A stretch of DNA of 64,000 nucleotides, from the NCBI GenBank assembly GCA_013433145.1, contig CM024183.1, positions 2,384,501-2,448,500 on the forward strand, in the 5' to 3' direction. The position numbers and the translations under genes are program-made. Positions 21,656 through 36,456 of this stretch are shown here, in pieces (the first letter of the stretch is position 1; every line of letters begins with the position of its first letter). Below the pieces are notes generated by a model. The model saw only the letters and a list, made by a program, of their open reading frames with translations. It was not told the DNA's origin and made no database searches. Origin of the DNA: Ascaris suum (taxonomy: Eukaryota; Nematoda; Chromadorea; Rhabditida; Ascarididae).

Positions 21656-23600
21656 GGACTTGAGCGTGATCCAGACGGTCAATCATCACAATAAAACTAT
21701 AGCAAAAGAAGCGGAAATTGCCAAAAAAAACCACTACCCATATAATTAATTACAAAACAAGCTTCTGTATTCACTTCAACAATAATAAATCTAATTTGCA
21801 AAACCTAAGGAAATTGACTATTGAAGATCTAGTGCGACTCTACCGGCTCGGTTCATTCTTTTCGATTTTCTCGTGATATATCATATGAACGCAATCACTG
21901 CCTTTTAGAATTTAACAGATGAAATGAAATGAAAAAATAATATAAAGGCAAAGAGAAGACGCAGCGTCTTGCATAACATGCGCTTTTCGACCTAAAAATT
22001 TCCTTCTTTTCAGAGCCTTCGAATGGATATCATTGCTATTGTATGATGTTGTTATCGCAAAATGCAATCGGCAAGAAATTTCAAATGCAGATGCATCCTC
22101 TTTTAGAATGTAGACGGTAGAAAAGGTGGAAAAACTTTAACGACCTGGCAACGGCAGCACGCAGATTATGCTCATCTGTGATTCTCCGGATTCAACCTCA
22201 GAAAACTTTCGAAAAGTTTCCGAGCTTTTTCCTTCTAATGCGATGCGAAATTTTTGTTATAATTTTAAATACATATTCATTGGCGCCCGACTTTCAAGAA
22301 CAAATTCATTCAAAAGTGCTATTCTTTAATTACCAATAAAATTACTCACTCGAAGCAAGCAGTATACTGAGTAATGCCTTTAGAACGCCAAGTATTTCCG
22401 TGTTTTATTGATTGGCGAATAATATCCGACGAGTATTATTTCAAAACCAAACGACTTAAGGAATAAAGAGAATCCGATGCAAGCATTCTTGTTAACTCTA
22501 CGCGTCTCTTGATCAAGAATCTGTGCAGAAAATGAGTCGATTTCAAAGAAAAGCCTCAAGCATCCTTTAAGCGCACGCAAATTTCAAACCTGTAGAGCTC
22601 CGTTATCAGTGCCATGGAAAGAATTTGGAACCTTACGATCGTAACTTGCCCATGAGCGCAAAAAATTTCTCGAATAATCTGTATTTCTGCAAAATAATAT
22701 TGAATTTACCTTTCTCATGAATTTTTCTCTCCAGATAGCGTTGTAAAACGTTTTCAATAAACCGAATTTGAAACTCTTATCAGTAGATTTCTGGCTTATT
22801 CGTCTAGCAATTGAGCTATTGCATAAAAAAATTAATCCGACGCTTTCCGATGTTTGTGAGTAATTGTTTCGGGAAAAATGTCAATCCGGGAACAAAAATT
22901 TCTATGATAGTACCAAAGGTGATTTCACGGTTAGTAGAGAACGAGCGAGAAAAAAATCTCAATAATTTTGCACAAAAAATTACATATATAGTAATGAGCT
23001 GGTATCGATTATGTATCACTGAGGCATCATGCAACAGGTGAATGATAAGATTAAATTCAATTTTAGCAATGAATGAATTTGATGTTTGACTTTTTTAACT
23101 TATCAAAGCGTTGGAGCAATTTTTCTACCTTAGTGCATTCTTCTCTTTCAAATAAATCCATCCTCTCTTTCATATTGCTCGTGAATATGTACTTCTAGGT
23201 TTTCATCTTTTGTAGTTCTAAATTTTTTGAGCCATGCCCCTCCCTTCTAAACCCCTTTCCTCTTATTTAAGTTCATTCGCTTAAAAAATTTAACAATATA
23301 ACATTCATAACTTCTCAAGATATATATATGAGAAAACGGGCGTGCTGAAGTTAAAAAAATATGGTTGAATATCAGTTGTTGCTCGTTGTTCTTTGAAGGG
23401 ACCCGACGTTTATGAGTGATTTGCGCTAAATTATTGTGGATTTGTGGCCATCTCTGAGGCTCCTGCTATCTGAATATGACGCAAACATTGATGAGAGAGA
23501 GGAATATTGAGCATTGAAGAAGGTTGTCTGTAATCGTCGGATGAAATGTTCGAAGATAAGGAATGAGTGGTGAACGACCTGAGGGAATTTCAAAAACAAA
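21656..23600. other. AT-rich DNA, no gene supported
   Basis: Short open frames only, no domain recognised. The left end may still contain unrecognisable remains of the Gypsy-type element. Confidence 0.35.
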
Positions 23601-25899
23601 CTTGACCAGGTAACTGCCGGCCGCAACTTCGCTATTCATTATTCGGTCATATAAAATAACAGCAACATCATTGTCGATCCACTCTTCGATAAGCCGATTG
23701 GGATTGATAACTGCATATCGGCATCCACGAAAAAAATCCACTCTACTTGTTCTTCTATTAATTTTTGAACCGTAACACAATGACGAGCGAACATAAACTG
23801 TAATAAAGTAGCCACACTTAGCCGCACAGACGGTATAATTTCTGAGGCCGCATGGGTTCCAACGAAATGAAATCACCATACCAGTTGCAGGCTACTTCGT
23901 TGGAGTTGCAAAGCTCACCGCAAAAATAGGTGTAGGTAGGTAAAAATCACCCACAGTAGTATCACCATGTACCCTTAGATACGCAGACGTATTTTGCGAA
24001 GAACATTGATGACTTCATCGCTTGATTTCGTTTTATGAAGGCAGAGTCTCTACCATTCAGCAGGGAACGATTATTTGTACTAGTGCGCATAAAGTCGGAG
24101 TGATGCGGAAATTGATAAAAATTTCGCGTAACAGGAAACAAAGTGAGATATTATTATGTGAAGAACTAAGGTGCTTTATACAGTGTCGTTAGTAAAACTA
24201 CCGAATTCTGAGGTAGTATGGAGAGTAAAAGTTATGTGTAATAAGAGTTCGTTGAAGTTTCTATTGCATTTTTTTAAAACCTATTCATCATGAGCCTATC
24301 AACATCGCCATTACTAAATCAACAGTACTTTTGCACTAACTTTTGCATCGCTTTCTTTCCCTCTCATGTATCTATTCAACGTTTTGGCTGTGAATTGATG
24401 GGATTGATTTGAATTTCTTTTTTCCTCATCATTCATGACACTTTGGTTGGCTAATTCATAGCACTTCCGTAAAACACTTCGTTTTAATTCGTTGCTTCTT
24501 GCTTGTTCACCATTTGTCAAATGAAGAAATTTTCGGTTTTTTTGCAATAGAGGAATAAGCTTCGAGAGAATAAGCTTCTTGAAGATGAAGCATTTTTTCC
24601 AATTTGTGAAAAATTCCTCCCATGCAATAAAACTTCCCTAAAACCATTAGCTTCAAGCGGAAAAAAACGCTTTACCTACATCTTTTTGATCGCATATTTC
24701 ACGAAGTGTCTCGTTGGCGGCGAAATCGACAACGACCATTCGATAACGATGATAGATGGAATAACATTTAAAAGTTTCCATAGCAATGCGATATTCATTA
24801 AGGTTTATGGAATCATTTAATACAATTAATATCATGATATTACGTGGTTTTATAAAGCCTGCAATGCGCTTTTATATTTTAGCATTTGTAGAGTGCAAAT
24901 ATTTCTTAGAGTGGATTTCAAACAAACAAAAAAAAGAGTGAAACATGATTTTTCATACTTAATCATTTCTTTGCAATTGAATAGAATTCAACTTATTGGA
25001 AATGAGAAGCGGTTGAGTATGATCACTACGATGAGCAGTTTCCGAGACGATCCCTAGAATCGAGTCATTTATGAAAAATTTTGAACTAAGTTTTTTCAAA
25101 ACTTTCACGTTGATAAAATGGTAAGTTTTATTGAAAATATGCGCACAAAGTGGAAAAGTCTTTCAGTACAAAAAAAAGCAATATCAGTAAAAATAAAACA
25201 TACAATTAGGTAACTAAATAATAGTTAAGTATTTATTTCATATCTTGATTACGCTTGCAATAACGAAATGTATAATACTTCAATGAGTTAATGAATGATA
25301 TTTTCTCTCTAAACAGAGGAGGGTTATTGCATGATAAGAGAGTGTTGCGTAGAGTAAGGTCTGCTACGAAGAAACTGGCACCACTTTAGCAGCCACCTCC
25401 CTCTTTCACTTACCTATTGAAAATTTTCGAACGAGTGGCCATGATAGGTAATCCACAAATCGTTTTATAAATCAGTAACGACAAAACTTCCCCTCTATTT
25501 TTGAATTTTCAAGTTGATGTTTTAGCAATTCCGCCGAACTTGGTGTTTCCAAATTGATGCTCTTACAATATCTTCAATTCAGCGCTGTCAATTTCATGCT
25601 TTCACAATCCCATGCTGAGGAATTCTTGAGATTAATTCAGAGTAATGCAATAATATGCTCCTCAATAATATATTAGATGAAATTAATTAACAAACAAATA
25701 AACGATTGTTGCAAAAAGAATATTATTGCTGTCTCAACAACAAACCATTAAATCGTGAAATGTGTATCGGTGAATAAATCGTTTCGTAATAGAAATTACG
25801 ATAGGTTGCGCGTAATTTTGCCACATGAATCTCCTCAACTATTATTAGAAGAACTATTGCAATCAATATGAAAACGATATTACGATAGCGTTTATGCAT
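23601..25899 (-). pseudogene. DUF273 family (glycosyltransferase-like) gene, broken
   Basis: Three exons are supported. Exon 1 (25899-25746) encodes a short basic N-terminus, a membrane anchor (NIVFILIAIVLLIIV) and a TYRNFYYETIY segment. Exon 2 (24858-24680) carries ILIVLNDSINLNEYRIAMET and ends ICDQKD. Exon 3 (23797-23601) carries RHCVTVQKL and the DXD-like FFVDAD, then NPNRLIEEWI and AAGSYLVK. Introns are GT-AG with matching phases. In exon 3 the frame shifts by one base near 23713, and the expected C-terminal half ([12 protein letters not shown] region) was not found below 23600. The family is known from nematodes as type II, Golgi-like putative nucleotide-sugar transferases. The broken frame and missing end suggest a pseudogene; a base-call error could explain only the shift. 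Confidence 0.6.
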
Positions 25900-28644
25900 T
25901 TTCGCAGGTAATATTCTTAATAGATATTTATTATTGATTATAAATTGTAGTTTCTTCATCTTTCCTGAAGTCGATAAAATATACAAATATTGCAACCTAT
26001 TACAGAAATCAAAGTCGAAAAAAAAATACTTCGATTTCATCGATCCACCACTGTAACCTCGGAGTAAATTTATGACAGCAAATGACCTCGTTTTTCGACG
26101 ATTCCCTCATTGAGGGGTTTTTCTTTGCAAAAATGGAATTGAATGCATTGGATGATCTCTTTGGAAAGATGATACGAGAAAGCACACAACTCAATATAAT
26201 CTTATCATCGCAGTGAAACAAATAGCATCCATTCAACTACAATTTACTGAAGTACGAAGTTAAATGCCTTGAAATTTTGCATTCATAGTACTTTCATAAA
26301 AGTATCATGGAACGTAGATTTCAGCGGAAGCCTTTCTTTATTTGTATCTCAAATAATGCGCATTAAAAACGTACTAGAAAACACTAACACTTTTACAGAT
26401 GAAGGAAAGGATTGATATAATAAATTTATATAGGTAGCTGGGCATTCATCTCACAAATCCTGCGGAAAGGTACTTCCTACAGGCTTTTTGAAGAATCGAA
26501 AAGGAAGCATGACTCGAGCATTTGAACGGATAGTTGATACGTCGACGTGAGATATCGTTGCTTTATGTCTCGCGCACTCCGGTCACAAGATTTTTCAATT
26601 CTAGCTCCAGCGGTTGCCGAGCACGAATAATCGGAAGTACGGAGAAGCGTGAAGAGTTGAATTGCTAATAAAATTTTCAAAAAGCATGCAAAGAGAAAAG
26701 CTACGGTCACATATTTAGAGCAAAAAATGCACATCAGTAAAGCCACAAGAAACAAGAATGCACTTCACGTAGTGAAAGAGTGGACAAAGTTTTGCTATGG
26801 GAAGGCAAAAGAGACCTATAAAATGGAGAAGAAGGCGAACGACTATAACAATTGACACAACGAATTCATCACGACTTCGAAGACTATAACTACCGAACAG
26901 ACAAACATATAAAAGGCCATGAAAAGTGAACACAAAGTTGGTACGGCGGAGTCGAGAAAACTTTTATAGCGGGCATGAGCAACGGAAGAGCGGGGGGAGG
27001 GGGGGGGGGGGGAGGGTGAAAGAATGGATAGAGCAAGGATATACCCTAAGCATATTCACGAATGGAGAGATCGGATCATAGCAATTTTAATTGCGAATCC
27101 ATTCATTCAGTGTATGAATACAAAATATGCAAATATTTCGCGCGGTTCTAATCCACTAAAAAATTTTGGATGAGCCAAGTAATATAAACGGTGAGTGATA
27201 AAGGTGGCATTAAAAATACTTCTTACGCAAAGCATGTAGTTGAAAAGTCATCAGATGATAAGCACGGGCGGCTGAACCGTATTGAGCAGAAAAGTACTTT
27301 CCAGATATAGGCAAATATGCTCACAAGTTCCTTCAGATGGGGATGATTGTCTCTTTAACCCTTCCTGAATTCGTTTTCCATCGGTTTATTTCAGGAAGTT
27401 GCCCATTCAGGTGGACATCCAAACCACCTTGCGGATTGCGCTAAAGAATTTTTTTAGCATACAATGGATGGAAAGAATCTCTGAAGAGAAATATAATGAC
27501 GATCATTTTTTAAATATAATAAACTTAGCTATACTGGTTTAATTATTTCAAATGTTTTTTTTTTTGGAAGCGAAATGAGGCAAGTGCAAAAAAAGCATTT
27601 GCACTTGAAAGGAAGCAGAAACGCAGTAATAATATCAGTTAGTTTTTCAGGATAAAGCGTTGTGTGAAGAGCTGGGTGGAGAGAGGGAACGAGGAGCTTA
27701 GCGAGCACTTGGGTATCCTCAGTGAACATAAATAAATTGTCACATAAATATTAGCAAAAATTGATGCTTATAAATGCGTTTAGTTTGAAAAAAAAATTTA
27801 AAAAAAGACTCATTTTTAAAAGACTCTTTTTTTTCGGAAAAGCATCTGTTGATTCAACGTCAAATAGAGCAGTTGTTGGGGTCTAATATTGACATCGTTT
27901 GTCCATTTCTATAATTGTAAAAGTAAGAAATAATCGAAAGTGATTATGGAGAGCGCCATATATTAGCCAGCCACTCAATGAACGATGTTACGTTGCCAAG
28001 GCGATATGTGCTAACTTCATCTCGTTGTGGAAACTCCTTCACTGTGGGATATTTGTTGAATTGAGCTGTGAGTAAAATAAAATTTATTTTTCAGCGAATT
28101 GTAAGCTGTAAAGGAAGAACGGCAAGTCTAAAAATAGGCTGCTAAAAGAAAAAATTCAAGAGGTTAGCTATGAATTCGATATAACCTGTTAAATATAATC
28201 TGATAAATATAACGGATATGACCTCATGAAATAAATAATTTTAGATATGCAAACAGAATTATTTCTTCTCGTAATACATGCTGTTTCAAATGCTCGAGTA
28301 ATTAATAATATGGGCAAAGTTACAATAAGATCAATTAAACACAAAAACTACAAGCATTATTGATGTATAACCTTTATGATATATAATAAACACTCAACAC
28401 GAGAGATGAAATGAATTTCTACCAATATTGAGCTGAATAAATTGATGAAAACAGGAGAGAAATAGGACAAACATAGAGCAAAATTGTGTATGAAATGATG
28501 ACTTTGTTGCCGTGACTGCGTGGCAAAGGAAACATCAGTGTGCTTTGATGTCATTAGTAATAATGTTTGCCTGACAATTAGATAACGATCGAAGGGGGCT
28601 CCGATTTTTTAAATTTTATTCTCATCGCTGTTATTTGGACGCCT

Positions 28645-28648
<4 letters not shown>
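25900..28648. other. AT-rich DNA, no gene supported
   Basis: Some short hydrophobic frames on the minus strand (26477-26755, 26715-26933) show no recognisable family. A G-rich run lies at 26992-27016. Confidence 0.35.
26992..27016 (+). repeat. G-run with quadruplex potential
   Basis: G6, A, G14, A, G3 within 25 bases. Long G-runs are unusual in this AT-rich setting; its length may be unreliable in the assembly. Confidence 0.85.

Positions 28649-28690
<42 letters not shown>
28649..28690 (+). repeat. Poly-A tract of about 42 bases
   Basis: Uninterrupted A-run. It could be the tail of a retrotransposed sequence, but no target duplication or body upstream was recognised. Confidence 0.9.
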
Positions 28691-28693
<3 letters not shown>

Positions 28694-29898
28694 CTCTGTT
28701 GTATGAATGTTTCATCGAATCTTATGAGTGATACATGTTTCATTTCTCAGACAACACTTTCTAATTATAGAACTGGCGTCTTGAAGGATAATATACTCTT
28801 TTAACAGAAGACATTTCATTATTTTTAGTACCGCTATGTGTGATCATTGAAAAATGAAGTTACGATTCGGCGATGTTTGCTTCAGTTCGGTTCGTCGTGA
28901 CCAAACGACTAAAACCCGGAGATAGTGGCCGACATATTTTAGCAGGAAAATTTGCTTCGAGGCATTCATCATCGGCTCATTGATAAGTATGCACCATTAC
29001 TCGCATACATTTCAGCTCAATTGAAGAATGTCACGACGGCAATCTAGCTCTCAGCCGAAAGACTAGTTACGATGTTCTATTCGTGTAAAATAACCTGTTC
29101 AAAGAATAAACAATTTTTGCAATGATATTTCTTCGTTTGTGCTTTATTGTAGACGCATGAATTGTTTCTTGCTAAGAAAAATCATATTTATCCAGAGAAG
29201 AGTGTTGTATCGTTTTAACCGATGTTGTTACTTTCTAAATGTATCCAAACGTAGGGATCCATTAACTCGTTTATTAACGCTATACGAACCTATAAAATTT
29301 TCATGATGTCAGTGGAATAAAAAGCTAAGCAACAAAACGAATCTAATATGTCAAAGTCGATAAGAAGTGAAGTGCAATGACGTTGGCGAGCAATACCATG
29401 TTGGACGTACATCAAATTTTATTAAACAAAATATGCGTCGATGTTTGATTGCTCATCTTATATTGAGTTTGCTTTTGCTACTTTTGTGAGTTTTTATACA
29501 AAAATTGATTTTATTGATTGATACTTTCTTTCTTATAATTCTTTAATAAAATACTGCCTAAGGTAATGCAAAATTGCAAATTGATTATTCGCATAATCAT
29601 TTGCAGTGTATTGAATTGCACTAGGTTGTTTCTATTATGAGGATACAATTGCATTTGCTGTTGTGTATGAAGAATAGAAATATTCCTTTCAAAGTATACT
29701 TTATTGCAAAGTAATAATTATCGATCGAGTGATTAATCAACAAATCGGTAAATGTAGAAATATATTTGTGTAGTTTAAAAAAAAAACTGCAATGCAAATC
29801 ACCTCAATTCTCCACAGTGAACAGTGTTTATGCCACATTCTTTCAACTCACTTAGAACTATATGTATATTTCTATAGAAGTTTTTTATAGCTATGCGC
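28691..29898. other. AT-rich DNA, no gene seen
   Basis: No gene, RNA or repeat structure could be supported. Confidence 0.35.
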
Positions 29899-32195
<2,297 letters not shown>

Positions 32196-32267
32196 GGCAA
32201 CGGCGGGCATCGAACTTCAATGGCACAGCATCATATTCCCATGCACTAACAATTCCGCTACAGCCAC
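32196..32267 (-). ncRNA. tRNA-like Pol III unit or SINE head (degenerate)
   Basis: On the minus strand a 72-nt segment starting GTGGCTGTAGCGG has a box A-like region (TAGCGGAATTGTTAGTGC) and, about 25 nt later, a box B-like AGTTCGATGCCC. A T5 run follows about 30 nt past the end. The clover-leaf does not fold well, so a tRNA-derived SINE or old tRNA pseudogene fits better than a working tRNA. It lies head to head with array 2, 52 bp from its first tRNA. Confidence 0.35.
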
Positions 32268-32319
32268 TAGAACAGATTGAGCACAAAGTGATGGTGAGTC
32301 TAGTGCGATCGAGTCTAGC

Positions 32320-32393
32320 ACCGCAACAGCTCAGTCGGTTAGAGAGTGGGTGTAATAAGCCCAAGGTCGCAGGTTCGACCCCTGCTGGCGGCA
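32320..32393 (+). pseudogene. Degenerate tRNA-Ile copy at left edge of array 2 (copy 1)
   Basis: The 3' half is intact, but the 5' acceptor strand reads ACCGCAA instead of GCCGCCA, T8/A9 region reads CA, a base changes after the D stem (GAGAG), and C32 is G in the anticodon loop. Acceptor pairing is broken at two positions. Next copy 327 bp on. Confidence 0.85.
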
Positions 32394-32626
32394 GAGAGAA
32401 CTCCACAGGGTCGACTGGCAGCCGTGTGAAGCGAAATCTTCAGGTCTAATCCCTTCGCATGCACGCTGATGAAATCATCGAATATATTCATGATCCTACA
32501 AACTCCTCTGTTGATCGTTATGGTCTTCAGCCAGCGTCACTCTCGATCTGGACGGTTTTGCACCAGGTGCTCGTCGATATGTCATTTTCTGTCTCAGAGG
32601 ATAAACTATCACTTCCCCGTCAAAAT

Positions 32627-32634
32627 TGACGTCA
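32627..32634. promoter_or_regulatory. TGACGTCA palindrome upstream of array 2 tRNA (example)
   Basis: Matches the CRE/ATF core and sits at -20 to -13 from the tRNA start. It recurs before essentially every array 2 tRNA from copy 2 on; array 1 has CGACGTCT-type sequence there instead. Binding of a bZIP factor is only a possibility. Confidence 0.5.
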
Positions 32635-32646
32635 GAGTTACCCTCA

Positions 32647-32720
32647 GCCGCCATAGCTCAGTCGGTTAGAGCGTGGGTCTAATAAGCCCAAGGTCGCAGG
32701 TTCGACCCCTGCTGGCGGCA
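32647..32720 (+). tRNA. tRNA-Ile(AAT), array 2 copy 2
   Basis: Canonical body; first T4 run downstream is at 32885, 165 bp away. Next copy 328 bp on. Confidence 0.95.
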
Positions 32721-32816
32721 GAGAGAACTCCACAAGGGTCGACTGGCAGCCGTGTGAAGCGAAATCTTCAGGTCTAATCCCTTCGCGATGCACGCTGATG
32801 AAATCATCGAATATAT

Positions 32817-32849
32817 TCATGATCCTACAAACTCCTCTGTTGATCATGA
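32817..32849 (+). other. Conserved spacer hairpin (array 2 example)
   Basis: TCATGATC and GATCATGA form an 8-bp stem around the 17-nt loop CTACAAACTCCTCTGTT. The core arms are shared with array 1. Copies lacking an arm are rare (the unit near 47625 has lost the left arm). Confidence 0.6.
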
Positions 32850-32974
32850 TGGTCTTCAGCCAGCGTCACTGTCGATCGGGACGGTTTTGCACCAGGTGCT
32901 CGTCGATATGTCATTTTCTGTCTCAGATAAAAACTATCACTTCCCCGTCAAAATTGACGTCAGAGTTACCCTCA

Positions 32975-33048
32975 GCCGCCATAGCTCAGTCGGTTAGAGC
33001 GTGGGTCTAATAAGCCCAAGGTCGCAGGTTCGACCCCTGCTGGCGGCA
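32975..33048 (+). tRNA. tRNA-Ile(AAT), array 2 copy 3
   Basis: Canonical body; next copy 330 bp on. Confidence 0.95.
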
Positions 33049-33304
33049 GAGAGAACTCCACAAGGGTCGACTGGCAGCCGTGTGAAGCGAAATCTTCAGG
33101 TCTAAATCCCTTCGCAATGCACGCTGATGAAATCATCGAATATATGCATGATCCTACAAACTCCCCTGTTGATCATGATGGTCTTCAGCCAGCGTCACTG
33201 TCGATCGGGACGGTTTTGCACCAGGTGCTCGTCGATATGTCATTTTCTGTCTCCGAGGATAAACTATCACTTCCCCGTCAAAATTGACGTCAGAGTTACC
33301 CTCA

Positions 33305-33378
33305 GCCGCCATAGCTCAGTCGGTTAGAGCGTGGGTCTAATAAGCCCAAGGTCGCAGGTTCGACCCCTGCTGGCGGCA
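33305..33378 (+). tRNA. tRNA-Ile(AAT), array 2 copy 4
   Basis: Canonical body; next copy 343 bp on. Confidence 0.95.
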
Positions 33379-33647
33379 GAGAGAACTCCACAAGGGTCGA
33401 CTGGCAGCCGTGTGAAGCGAAATCTTCAGGTCTAATCCCTTCGCGATGCACGCTGATGAAATCATCGAATATATTCATGATCCTACAAACTCCTCTGTTG
33501 ATCATGATGGTCTTCAGCCAGCGTCACTGTCGATCGGGACGGTTTTGCACCAGGTGCTCGTCGATATGTCATTTTCTGTCTTATGATGATTCATGACTGA
33601 AATAAACTACGATTTCCCCGTCAAAATTGACGTCAGAGTTACCCTCA

Positions 33648-33721
33648 GCCGCCATAGCTCAGTCGGTTAGAGCGTGGGTCTAATAAGCCCAAGGTCGCAG
33701 GTTCGACCCCTGCTGGCGGCA
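33648..33721 (+). tRNA. tRNA-Ile(AAT), array 2 copy 5
   Basis: Canonical body; next copy 329 bp on. Confidence 0.95.
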
Positions 33722-33976
33722 GAGAGAACTCCACAAGGGTCGACTGGCAGCCGTGTGAAGCGAAATCTTCAGGTCTAATCCCTTCGCAATGCGCGCTGAT
33801 GAAATCATCGAATATATTCATGATCCTTCAAACTCCTCTGTTGATCATGATGGTCTTCAGCCAGCGTCACTGTCGATCGGGATGGTTTTCCACCAGGTGC
33901 TCGTCGATATGTCATTTTCTGTCTCCGAGGATAAACTATCACTTCCCCGTCAAAATTGACGTCAGAGTTACCCTCA

Positions 33977-34052
33977 GCCGCCATAGCTCAGTCGGTTAGA
34001 GCGCGTGGGTCTAATAAGCCCAAGGTCGCAGGTTCGACCCCTGCTGGCGGCA
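33977..34052 (+). tRNA. tRNA-Ile(AAT), array 2 copy 6, +2 nt variant
   Basis: 76 nt: a duplicated GC between D stem and anticodon stem (GAGCGCGTGGG). The extra bases disturb the D-to-anticodon hinge, so this copy may be non-functional. Next copy 348 bp on. Confidence 0.8.
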
Positions 34053-34324
34053 GAGAGAACTCCACAAGGGTCGACTGGCAGCCGTGTGAAGCGAAATCTT
34101 CAGGTCTAATCCCTTCGCAATGCACGCTGATGAAATCATCGAATATATTCATGATCCTACAAACTCCTCTGTTGATCATGATGGTCTTCAGCCAGCGTCA
34201 CTGTCGATCGGACGGTTTTTGCACCAGGTGCTCGTCGATATGTCATTTTCTGTCTTATGATGATTCACGACTGAGAATAACTACAACGATTTCCCCGTCA
34301 AAATTGACGTCAGAGTTACCCTCA

Positions 34325-34398
34325 GCCGCCATAGCTCAGTCGGTTAGAGCGTGGGTCTAATAAGCCCAAGGTCGCAGGTTCGACCCCTGCTGGCGGCA
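34325..34398 (+). tRNA. tRNA-Ile(AAT), array 2 copy 7
   Basis: Canonical body; next copy 343 bp on. Confidence 0.95.
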
Positions 34399-34667
34399 GA
34401 GAGAACTCCACAAGGGTCGACTGGCAGCCGTGTGAAGCGAAATCTTCAGGTCTAATCCCTTCGCGAATGCACGCTGATGAAATCATCGAATATATTCATG
34501 ATCCTACAAACTCCTCTGTTGATCATGATGGTCTTCAGCCAGCGTCACTGTCGATCGGGACGGTTTTGCACCAGGTGCTCGTCGATATGTCATTTTCTGT
34601 CTTATATGATTCAGACTGAGAATAAACTACGATTTCCCCGTCAAAATTGACGTCAGAGTTACCCTCA

Positions 34668-34741
34668 GCCGCCATAGCTCAGTCGGTTAGAGCGTGGGTC
34701 TAATAAGCCCAAGGTCGCAGGTTCGACCCCTGCTGGCGGCA
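34668..34741 (+). tRNA. tRNA-Ile(AAT), array 2 copy 8
   Basis: Canonical body; next copy 343 bp on. Confidence 0.95.
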
Positions 34742-35010
34742 GAGAGAACTCCACAAGGGTCGACTGGCAGCCGTGTGAAGCGAAATTTCAGGTCTAATCC
34801 CTTCGCAATGCACGCTGATGAAATCATCGAATATATTCATGATCCTACAAACTCCTCTGTTGATCATGATGGTCTTCAGCCAGCGTCACTGTCGATCGGG
34901 ACGGTTTTGCACCAGGTGCTCGTCGATATGTCATTTTCTGTCTTATGATGATTCACGACTGAGAATAAACTACGATTTCCCCGTCAAAATTGACGTCAGA
35001 GTTACCCTCA

Positions 35011-35084
35011 GCCGCCATAGCTCAGTCGGTTAGAGCGTGGGTCTAATAAGCCCAAGGTCGCAGGTTCGACCCCTGCTGGCGGCA
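35011..35084 (+). tRNA. tRNA-Ile(AAT), array 2 copy 9
   Basis: Canonical body; next copy 343 bp on. Confidence 0.95.
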
Positions 35085-35353
35085 GAGAGAACTCCACAAG
35101 GGTCGACTGGCAGCCGTGTGAAGCGAAATCTTCAGGTCTAATCCCTTCGCAATGCACGCTGATGAAATCATCGAATATATTCATGATCCTACAAACTCCT
35201 CTGTTGATCATGATGGTCTTCAGCCAGCGTCACTGTCGATCGGACGGTTTTGCACCAGGTGCTCGTCGATATGTCATTTTCTGTCTTATGATGATTCACG
35301 ACTGAGAATAAACTACGATTTCCCCGTCAAAATTGACGTCAGAGTTACCCTCA

Positions 35354-35427
35354 GCCGCCATAGCTCAGTCGGTTAGAGCGTGGGTCTAATAAGCCCAAGG
35401 TCGCAGGTTCGACCCCTGCTGGCGGCA
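35354..35427 (+). tRNA. tRNA-Ile(AAT), array 2 copy 10
   Basis: Canonical body; next copy 344 bp on. Confidence 0.95.
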
Positions 35428-35697
35428 GAGAGAACTCCACAAGGGTCGACTGGCAGCCGTGTGAAGCGAAATCTTCAGGTCTAATCCCTTCGCAATGCAC
35501 GCTGATGAAATCATCGAATATATTCATGATCCTACAAACTCCTCTGTTGATCATGATGGTCTTCAGCCAGCGTCACTGTCGATCGGGACGGTTTTGCACC
35601 AGGTGCTCGTCGATATGTCATTTTCTGTCTTATGATGATTCACGACTGAGAATAAACTACGATTTCCCCGTCAAAATTGACGTCAGAGTTACCCTCA

Positions 35698-35771
35698 GCC
35701 GCCATAGCTCAGTCGGTTAGAGCGTGGGTCTAATAAGCCCAAGGTCGCAGGTTCGACCCCTGCTGGCGGCA
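35698..35771 (+). tRNA. tRNA-Ile(AAT), array 2 copy 11
   Basis: Canonical body; next copy 342 bp on. Confidence 0.95.
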
Positions 35772-36039
35772 GAGAGAACTCCACAAGGGTCGACTGGCAG
35801 CCGTGTGAAGCGAAATTTCAGGTCTAATCCCTTCGCAATGCACGCTGATGAAATCATCGAATATATTCATGATCCTACAAACTCCTCTGTTGATCATGAT
35901 GGTCTTCAGCCAGCGTCACTGTCGATCGGGACGGTTTTGCACCAGGTGCTCGTCGATATGTCATTTTCTGTCTTATGATGATTCACGCTGAGAATAAACT
36001 ACGATTTCCCCGTCAAAATTGACGTCAGAGTTACCCTCA

Positions 36040-36113
36040 GCCGCCATAGCTCAGTCGGTTAGAGCGTGGGTCTAATAAGCCCAAGGTCGCAGGTTCGACC
36101 CCTGCTGGCGGCA
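36040..36113 (+). tRNA. tRNA-Ile(AAT), array 2 copy 12
   Basis: Canonical body; next copy 343 bp on. Confidence 0.95.
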
Positions 36114-36382
36114 GAGGAGAACTCCACAAGGGTCGACTGGCAGCCGTGTGAAGCGAAATCTTCAGGTCTAATCCCTTCGCGATGCACGCTGATGAAATCA
36201 TCGAATATTTCATGATCCTACAAACTCCTCTGTTGATCATGATGGTCTTCAGCCAGCGTCACTGTCGATCGGGACGGTTTTGCACCAGGTGCTCGTCGAT
36301 ATGTCATTTTCTGTCTTATGATGATTCATGACTGAGAATAAACTACGATTCCCCGTCAAAATTGACGTCAGAGTTACCCTCA

Positions 36383-36456
36383 GCCGCCATAGCTCAGTCG
36401 GTTAGAGCGTGGGTCTAATAAGCCCAAGGTCGCAGGTTCGACCCCTGCTGGCGGCA
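36383..36456 (+). tRNA. tRNA-Ile(AAT), array 2 copy 13
   Basis: Canonical body; next copy 344 bp on. Confidence 0.95.

Noticed and set aside
28649..28690. Processed pseudogene or LINE tail at the A42 run
   Set aside because: No recognisable body upstream and no flanking duplication.
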